From: Vesta saturnalis
Lineage: Eukaryota; Arthropoda; Insecta; Coleoptera; Lampyridae
Length of the DNA: 64,000 bases
Assembly: GCA_036346205.1 (NCBI GenBank)
Contig: JARFJB010000821.1
Span: 1,595,722-1,659,721 of the forward strand
Direction of reading: 5' to 3'
Shown: positions 57,044 to 64,000 of the stretch, piece by piece
Layout of the letters: every line of letters begins with the position of its first letter
How positions within the stretch are numbered: the first letter of the stretch is position 1
Notes under the pieces: generated by a model
Databases searched by the model: none
What the model was told of the DNA's origin: nothing
Seen by the model: the letters and a program-made list of their open reading frames with translations, nothing else
Translations under genes and position numbers: made by a program

Positions 57044-57045
57044 GT

Positions 57046-57259
57046 TTCAGGATGTAGTACTAATAACTGAACGTATATAACTATTGTATTCAGTATTTAT
57101 AGAAAATTCCTATCAATATTGAGAATGTGGTTATCCGGTCTCATTATTATAGAAAAATCGATTTCTTAGAATTATTTAACATCCTGATGTAAAAATTATT
57201 ATTTATTTTGCTCAATTATTCATTCAACAAACCTAAATCAGTGAAATATAAAATTTATA
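57046..57259. other. Unassigned AT-rich spacer
   Basis: Nothing supportable seen. Confidence 0.4.
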
Positions 57260-57261
57260 TA

Positions 57262-57714
57262 CCGGGTGGTGAATAGTCCTAAGCACCATAAGAAATCCAA
57301 TGGGAAATCAGAAACTCTCGAATTCCTCTTCCCTAATTATAAGTCCTTGAGAAATTGGGAACCGGTTTGGAATGTTGGAAAAGGCCAATCTAGACCGACA
57401 ACTTTTTAGACAATTAATCTACTTTATTTATTAACCTGTTTTTTTTATTAATCATTTAGATGGTGTGACGTTTGAAAGATTGTGTCATTTTGACATACCA
57501 TTGCTGTCTTGATGCTGTGCAGGAATGGTACATAATTTTGAAATTTTTGAAATTAGCGTAAGCTGTAAAATATTTTTAATGGTTTTATCCCGTAGAGAAT
57601 TCAATTCTGTAAAGAAAAGTTCCTATAGGGTTGTTACGTAAAATAATTAGGGAAGCAGGGATTCGAGGGTCTACAATTTCCCGTTGGTGCATTCGACCAT
57701 TTACCACCCGGTAT
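57262..57714. mobile_element. mariner-type MITE of about 450 bp
   Basis: taccgggtggtgaa near 57262 and accacccggta near 57704 are inverted, with TA at each outer side. The interior has no recognisable transposase. Confidence 0.6.
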
Positions 57715-58655
57715 GTAAATAATGCTGTAAGCATAAGGAATAATTTACCCAGCAACCAATTCAAATATCAACATATTATCGTTAACAATGTAGCAACTCT
57801 AAAATTCATTCGCATAATTATAGTTTTTTTAAATGTAGATGGGAAACTTAACTGATGACGAACGATCTATAGAAATATCTAGAACAATAAAGATATCTAG
57901 AAATAACAGTGTTATAAAGTTCTACTGATAATTATAAAATATGAGGGTTAAAAGGTGACTGATTATCTATTACAGGGTCATAACATTTGGTATTTATAAC
58001 AAATTCTTATCAATATGAATACCGTTTAGTATATTTATTACCGAAAACATGTTTCTAGCATTAATTTATCTGAGAAAACATAAGTACCTGATGAACACCT
58101 AGCGAATAATTTATACCTAATTACAATTCAAACCTTACACAGTGAAAACAATTTTGCATGGTTTATACGTTTTACGGTTTATGCATAATGGATGTTAATG
58201 CATTTATTAACAGATTTGTTGCATTTTACAAGTTTACATGTACTAATTTTATACATCATTCTATGATAATATACGTCACGCCGGTTGTTGTTTGTAGATA
58301 AACTTGTTTCTTATGAATTCTATTTACTGCCTAATTTTACAATTATCCCTGCATTGTTTTTTTCCAATTTTAATTTCATACATCTGGTCTATGAAATGCA
58401 ATTACATATATGTATTTTCAAATTCATTATTTTTACTATTAAATGGATTTCTTCTATATTAATTTTATAATTTAATTTTATAGTTTAATAAACTTTTCTA
58501 TACACTGTGTGGCGTCAGCTTAAACATTTAGATAGATATTCAGCTTTGTAGATTACATAACTAACAAGGCGTGTTTGCCGGGAGGTATCGCATATGTTTA
58601 CCATGGTAACTCTCCGTAATTCTAATCTCGCAATGAGCAAACAATTTTTTTTCAG
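57715..58655. other. Gene-free AT-rich stretch
   Basis: No gene, repeat or RNA supportable. Confidence 0.5.
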
Positions 58656-58656
58656 G

Positions 58657-58805
58657 GGTTTATACTTTCACCAGAAGTAGGCGCATCAACGTCTTCAACA
58701 GTAGCGGCCAACTTCCTCGGCGGAAGTACCACTTCAGCAACGACGACGACAAGGAACGAAGGTGACTTCTTTATCAACGACGAAGAATCGGAAGTAGCTC
58801 TTTAG
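58657..58805 (+). CDS. Possible internal/terminal coding exon
   Basis: A strong T-rich AG acceptor ends near 58656 and is followed by 49 open codons to TAG at 58803-58805. They give a Ser/Thr-rich peptide (SPEVGASTSSTVAANF ... TSATTTTRNEGDFFINDEESE). GC content jumps at this point. No family recognised. It may be the last coding exon of a host gene whose earlier exons lie elsewhere, or chance. Confidence 0.35.
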
Positions 58806-58939
58806 CGGTGTTGAAGGAGAATCCACCCGATACCTAAAGAAGCCACCTTCTGCATCAACAGTGTTCACATACCCCTTTCCGCATGCGTATTCCAACATCC
58901 TAAGGTGGCCGTCACATCTTGAATTGCCCTCGTGCTAAT

Positions 58940-59035
58940 CTTATCTCTTCTCTGATTGGTCCTGCAACTGCAAACTTGCGAAGGAGGTGGGGCTTAACGG
59001 CTCGTTCAAGTCGATGATTGGTGTGACGTCATTCC
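58940..59035. promoter_or_regulatory. Promoter-like cluster: two inverted CCAAT motifs and a CRE
   Basis: ATTGG (inverted CCAAT) at 58955-58959 and 59017-59021, and a perfect palindromic TGACGTCA at 59024-59031, sit in a GC-rich pocket (ggaggtggggc near 58982). This cluster is unusual in the surrounding AT-rich DNA. Direction and target gene are unknown. Confidence 0.45.
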
Positions 59036-59149
59036 TGCACTAGAAGCCACAAAGCCTTACTACACGGAGTTATTAGCATTCCCTTTTTCTTGTTTAATTT
59101 CAGTTCTTTACTTTTTCTTTTATTGTAATTTGATTTTTTAAGTGTTGGG

Positions 59150-59760
59150 TAAGATGTCTACTGTACCATTCTTTCACAAACTGCGGATCTTTTAAATCTT
59201 TATTGTACCAATTTATTTTAGGACCTGTGTGGTTTTTTACCAACTGGAAGTCTGCGGGAATGATAATTCATTGCCGATTATGAGAAAATGTATAAATTGA
59301 GCAAAAGACTCTCAACCGAGGAATTGTTAGCATTGGTAAAAGTATAGTCTATTTCTTCAATGTAATTGCACATAATAAACAATCCATAAGCCGTTAAACC
59401 TCAAAATTACATATAACTCCCTTATATTCAGACAGATAAGGTTCAATAATATCGTATTGGATGGATGTATTTGAGTTATTTAAATTATTCACAATAAGAT
59501 CAATACAGTTCCGATTACGCGTACATTCAGTAACAATAGCCGTAAAGTCAAAACTATTTATGACATTATTAGAAGTTAAAAACTTAACATCATTAGACCA
59601 GAATTTTACGTTAGAGTCACCAATTATGAGGATTTTTTTATTCCTTTTGTGTAATATTTTAAATAACTTGTAACAAGTGTCAATGAAAACAGTAAAGGCC
59701 AACGATATAGACATAGAATAATAATATTGTAAACAGAAGATTCAGTAGCAGTAGGTAAAT
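59150..59760 (-). mobile_element. LINE endonuclease fragment
   Basis: The minus-strand frame 59714-59394 reads KILIIGDSNVKFWSNDVKFL, then a CTRNRNCIDLIVNN block and a SEYKGVI segment. This is the C-terminal half of an EEP-type LINE endonuclease, with GDSN where GDFN is usual. Downstream to about 59150 are readable linker pieces such as KINWYNKDL, typical between endonuclease and reverse transcriptase. Truncated on both sides. Confidence 0.65.
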
Positions 59761-60118
59761 TCACAATGGAATTCAACTGATAGTTTATTTAAGTCGTTCA
59801 ATACACAAAAGTGATTGATATTTAGACTAGAGTTAAAAGAAATAATAATATTTTAGCAAGCTGTATGTTGTAAAATTACCGTCAACTGCGTTGTACAAAA
59901 ACAGTTCAGTAGTTAAACTAAGCTCAACTCGTGGTTCACGAAAGTGGGCAAAGGTCCTAGCTCAAGCACTTGGGCGCACGTTTATTATCTCACTTTCATT
60001 AGCGAAGTTGTATAACGTTTATTATAACTTGCTTTTTCTATTGTGAAATAATTTGAATTATGTAAGTACATATAAAACTATTAAGATTTGAATATGAATT
60101 TAATTTTTTGTAAAGAAT
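59761..60118. other. Unassigned spacer
   Basis: No gene supportable. Confidence 0.4.
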
Positions 60119-60619
60119 GAATAACTTGGATCGATTAACCGATGATGAAGACTTTGTCGAATTGATTGATGTGGCTATAGAGCGACCTCGTCGAGCGAAA
60201 GTTTTTCACTTTAACGATAAAGAATTTATAGCAGGTTGCGGCTAACAAAAGAATCTGTGCGCTTTTTAATTAATTGCATCGGACATGTAATCGAATCGCC
60301 AACAGACCGGTAAACTCATATTTTAATTATTTCATTAAATCAAAACATAATTTATAAAATTTGAGAATCCTCACTAGGTACTGTCTTTTTAGAAATTGCG
60401 CTGTAAACACACCGGACATGGTTTTTGTTACGCTGCAGCACTTTGCTACAGGAACCTTTTTGCAAGGTGCATGACTTTATCGGTATCGATAAATCAACTG
60501 CGTGCCGAATAAGCGATAAAGTTTCCCGTGCTATTGCAGGATTGCGTAATGACTTCATCAAAGTGCCAGCTACCGAAGAAGAAATTACTGCAATAGCTGA
60601 AGAGTTCTTTGCAATTTAA
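60119..60619 (+). pseudogene. PIF/Harbinger transposase N-terminal relic (HARBI1-like)
   Basis: The ATG at 60119 opens MNNLDRLTDDEDFVELIDVA, followed by an FNDKEF segment. Shifted frames give a RLTKESVRFLI-like block near 60240-60275. After a probable intron (GTAAAC near 60310 to TTTTTAG near 60393) come RNCAVNT, LQHFATGTFLQ near 60430 and IDKSTACRISDKVSRAI near 60485. These match the helical N-terminal region of HARBI1-like nucleases. The DDE core after EEFFAI is missing or unreadable. The nuclease is therefore not functional. Confidence 0.75.
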
Positions 60620-61985
60620 GAGAGTTGAAGTAAAAACAGTTAGATGTAGTACGAATTATTGTGTGGTTGTGGGCCATCTGCGCTTTCCCCAGCGTGTGAT
60701 TATGGTTATGGGAAATGCTTCATAATTTGATTGGGACCGTACAATATCGTTTCTTTATTAGCAGATTAGTATACGTACACCCGTATACCGTATATTGTTT
60801 TATCGGGAAGTCCGGGTTCAAGAGTGAAACCGAAGATTTCTAAATTTAGCCTTGTGCTGATCTGAAAAAAAGCTTCTTAATGTTTTATTTATTTTATTGA
60901 AATTGTAGACATTATTACCGTGATTTTTGAGCGTAATAGAAAAGCATCACGTGCTATATTTTTGCGAAAGTTAAAAAGCCATTTGACTATGTCTTAAGAA
61001 TTTATATAAGAATACTTAAAAGACGTGCCTGCTTAGGATTTTGATAAATTTGGGTTTGTGCGACCTTTATAATAAAAAGTTATCAGCTGAGTGATGGAAT
61101 TTGGACCAGAACAATGGAAATTGCGGAAGTGCGAAAAGACGCTGATGACGTCGTTTTCTTTGTGGTATGACTTGCTTTGTATATTAATATGCTTGTTTAT
61201 AATAAAATTTGCTGAAATTTCAAAGGTTTATTCAATGTCGCAGTAGAACTTTATTAGTTTTAACGTTATTAATTTTCAGAAAGCTCTTGTTTGTTTTTAT
61301 TGAAGTAATAGAGTTAATTGAATTTAATTAAATTTTGATAAATCGGAATTTCGCACTTGCGTTAGATAATACTTTTTATATTGTTATCGGCATATATGTA
61401 TATGTTGATCATGCAAGAAGGAGTAATAATTTCATATCACTCCTCCGTGTCATTAGCGACAGCTGTTGTATAAATGACAGCTTTATTTGTTTTCTTTGTT
61501 AAGTGTTAGTTTTTTTTTTGTGTTTTGTCGAATTACTTTTGTTTACGCCCCGTTACCTGGAGGATGTTTCTTTGATTGTATTTGCCCTTTTTTATATTTT
61601 TTTATGTTGTCTAATTATAATATAAACATTTGCAGTGTAAATTTTTGGGCATTTATTTTACCTTCATCAAATTAAAAGCACATTGATTTTAGTTCGATAA
61701 ATTTTAAATGATACCGCAATTAATGTTTTTAACATTCAGGAATGTAAAGTAAGTTTTGATGATTTGTTTTAATGAATTTTTAGTGGCGTTTATTAAATTA
61801 TAGGAACTTTTATATGTTTAATCGAGTTTTGTTTGTTTATGTTGTGACAAATATTCATTTTAATTTGAATATTTAATGACCGCGTTGACCAGTTATCATT
61901 TTTTTTGTTAATTGAGAAAGCAAATATTATGGTTTCCTGTTAGGCCAGGTTGTGCATTTGTGACAAATTGTTCCTGTTTTGACTT
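60620..61985. other. Gene-free AT-rich stretch
   Basis: Short hydrophobic frames (such as 61487-61675) lack motifs. Nothing else seen. Confidence 0.5.
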
Positions 61986-61989
61986 TGGA

Positions 61990-62043
61990 GTGATGAGTAA
62001 GAACCCGGCCCATGCCACTGAGCTATGTCGGTAGCTTGCACTT
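61990..62043 (-). ncRNA. Possible tRNA-derived fragment
   Basis: On the minus strand, TAGCTCAGTGGC fits an A box and GGGTTCTTACTC weakly fits a B box, but they are only about 12 bases apart. A truncated SINE head is more likely than a gene. Confidence 0.25.
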
Positions 62044-62298
62044 TATCTTTATGGGCTAATGTTCCTAGTGATCGTTTTACCCGTAACAATAACCTTCTAT
62101 ACCTACATATGTATATGTGTGAGAGAGTGCTCCTCTCTCACGGTTCAGAGATGGTTGACCTTTTCGGGTAATCATACAAAAGTTCGGAGCAAAGTCTGGT
62201 GCCCCAGATAAGTATACAGTATCGACAATTTAATCTATTCTGTTCTGTTAAAAACGACAATGTTTCACACAACTAACACATGTTTCTATTTATTCCAG

Positions 62299-62616
62299 AT
62301 ACGTAGGGCGTCAGCAGCGAGCCACAACAACCGAGCGACAACAGGACAGTCCACACAACATACTCTAACATCACCACATCTCCACAACTCATCCTTTTTT
62401 TTTCCCGAACGACCAACAATGCAAAGCACAACACTGTCAACAGGCAATCCACACGACACGCAACCCAACAACTTCACAATCCACGCGCTGAAGAGGAAGA
62501 AGATTCCTGAGCAGCGCACCACCAATACAACACAATGCACATCTATTATTATATTTAGTTTTAAGTGTGATATGTAGTATAACAATGAATTGTTAATTTC
62601 TAAAATTTTTAATAAA
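62299..62616 (+). other. Possible 3' terminal exon with poly(A) signal
   Basis: A TATTCCAG acceptor is followed by about 280 bp of CA-rich, GC-richer sequence with an open frame (to a TAG near 62575), then AATAAA at 62611-62616. Composition differs clearly from the flanks. The encoded Ser/Thr/His/Asn-rich peptide matches nothing I know. It may be an untranslated exon. Confidence 0.35.
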
Positions 62617-64000
62617 CTTTGTTGAAGCAGAAGATTATTAGTGAAACCCTTTTATTAATTTGAGAGGAAAAATTAATTAGTTTCTTTGTAAATAATAGCA
62701 CTTTCCTTATTGTAAGTTTTAGAAGTTTTCGTTTTGTTGAAAGAGAAATTACGTTTTATAAAATTGAATTGAGTATAAATTATTACTTTGCACGGAGTAT
62801 CGTTGGCAAATTTAATTTGTGGCCGTCAAACTGTCGCCGTTTTTTCGATAATATTTTGGTCTCAAACAAAGAGTTTAGATTTATTACGTTGTTTTAAGGT
62901 TCAATATAGTAGAGTTTCGTTATCATAGGCATATCATATTACAGAGGTACCTTTTGGGAAAGCAATTTGGATGGATGATGCAATTTTTTCAATTCGTCGT
63001 ACGAATTCAACTCGTTTTTGGCGCTATTTAAAATTTTAAGTAGTAAATAGTTGTAATTGGTTAATTAGCACATTAGGGAGATGTTATTAAAGATAGTTGC
63101 TACTGAAGAATATAAATTATTGTGTATTTTATTATTTTTCCGTGTGTTCTAACGGATGAATACGCTGGCTTCTGAGATTAACGTCTTATTATTATATCGC
63201 TTAAACTTTACTACAAGCATATTCGTTATTTGTTATACTGGCGAATTTATATCGAAATTGTATGTGACGAACGCGCAAGGAGGAGAACGCAAATTATTTG
63301 TTAAAACCATTTGTTATTTTGGCGTATGAATCTGATTTACAATAAATTTTAGTAAATGCCGACGTTGAAACTAGCTAGTATCACCGCCTATTAAGTAAAC
63401 TAGGTGATTTAACTGAGGAGAATGATTTGATTAATGGAACTATTGTGTTGACATCTCGATGGTGTTTCTTATTATTCATAATACATATCTTTAGGTTAAT
63501 GTACTTATTGTGCCTTTTTAAACGGAAATCCATTTATTATACAGCATATTTACGCACATTTTAAGTGTTTATTTTTTTATGAGTCATTAAATTACTGTTA
63601 ATATTTCTGTGTTCATTTTAAATAAAGTACCTAATTACATTCAAAAGAAATCATTGATTATTGAATTACAACGTAACTTTTAAAGGTGGATGAGTTAATG
63701 CATCGTATTATTTTCCTGAATTTGAGCATATTTGACGGCAAAGTGATTTAATTAAGACCGGTCGTAAACTGGTTTAAAGTGATTTCCTTTCTTGGATTAA
63801 TAACTTTATGGAAATATCAGATTCATTAAGTAAAGTTGAGTAACAACAGAATTATCGTTTTTTTATCAGATTAGTGATTGATTTTTTCGGCACGCAATCA
63901 TTTTAGATAAGCGTGCGAGAATATTTGTAGCCTTTCAGGTATAATTTGATTATTTGTTATGGCGAAGCTGTATATTTTACCTAATTTAAGAATTACACCT
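62617..64000. other. Gene-free AT-rich stretch to window end
   Basis: No gene, repeat array or RNA supportable on either strand. Confidence 0.5.

Larger units (their letters stand above)
49483..57045. mobile_element. Polinton/Maverick (adintovirus-like) element relic
   Basis: Seven to eight decayed genes of the Polinton set lie together: polymerase B, integrase, packaging ATPase, protease, structural-protein pieces, a PLA2-like domain and a DUF8207-like protein. They occur on both strands, as in these elements. The 5' side is cut by a mariner and TA repeats. No terminal inverted repeats or 6-bp target duplication were recognised, and no major capsid gene was found. It is therefore partial. 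Base composition is slightly less AT-rich than the surroundings. Confidence 0.85.

Noticed and set aside
58285..58470. 61-codon Phe/Ile-rich frame
   Set aside because: AT-rich noise with no supporting features.
62286..62585. 99-codon minus-strand frame with Cys and Val runs
   Set aside because: Mirror of a CA-rich tract with its own acceptor and poly(A) signal on the + strand. No family resemblance.

Overview
The window is AT-rich animal DNA. It is most plausibly an insect genome, and a beetle would fit. It has canonical GT-AG introns, long microsatellites, tRNA-derived retroposons and many eukaryotic transposons. It also holds two small secreted-protein genes with the four-cysteine pattern of C-minus odorant-binding proteins (OBPs), a class common in Coleoptera. 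The order is inferred, not proven. There are no bacterial operons and no CRISPR array.

The two OBP genes are the only host protein genes I recognise. They lie on the + strand about 24 kb apart (21.0-22.2 kb and 44.9-45.5 kb), with the same exon plan and exon 2 of identical length. The downstream copy looks intact. The upstream copy has AT where its intron should begin with GT, an Arg in its signal peptide, and about 0.6 kb of extra intron DNA.

Region by region. 0.2-2.7 kb: dead jockey/CR1-like LINE. 2.95-6.5 kb: P-element-like THAP transposon relic. 6.9-9.5 kb: CGGBP1-type hAT with exact ends and an 8-bp target duplication. 9.6-11.0 kb: Penelope-like element with a GIY-YIG domain and inverted pseudo-LTRs carrying hammerhead-ribozyme cores. 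11.3-13.8 kb: pogo-like relic containing tandem tRNA-like SINE units. 14.5-16.8 and 18.8-20.6 kb: two mariner elements with long inverted ends. 23.4-24.2 kb: 10-bp-period satellite. 24.2-25.2 kb: LINE/mariner junction. 26.2-31.5 kb: three LINE fragments. 31.6-34.4 kb: mariner with a spliced transposase and about 0.8-kb inverted ends that run into its coding region. 35.1-37.4 kb: LINE with zinc knuckle, reverse transcriptase and RNase H remnants. 39.2-40.1 kb: decayed mariner. 41.0-44.4 kb: BED-finger hAT with GATCTAGATC-rich ends.

From 45.9 to 49.5 kb there is a very long TG/TGTGTC microsatellite, then two mariner elements embedded in TA arrays. From 49.5 to about 57 kb lies a decayed Polinton/Maverick (adintovirus-like) DNA element. 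It holds relics of a protein-primed DNA polymerase B, a retrovirus-type integrase, a DUF8207-like protein, an A32-type packaging ATPase, a phospholipase-A2-like domain, an adenain-like protease and a small structural protein. The polymerase is interrupted by a SINE with a 13-bp target duplication. The final 7 kb are mostly non-coding: a small mariner-like MITE, a GC-rich exon/promoter-like island with CCAAT and CRE motifs, a LINE endonuclease fragment, a truncated Harbinger transposase and a possible 3' terminal exon.

Almost every transposon gene carries stops, frameshifts or deletions, so the window reads as a TE graveyard around a small OBP cluster. All family assignments come from reading motifs by eye. 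No database search was run.
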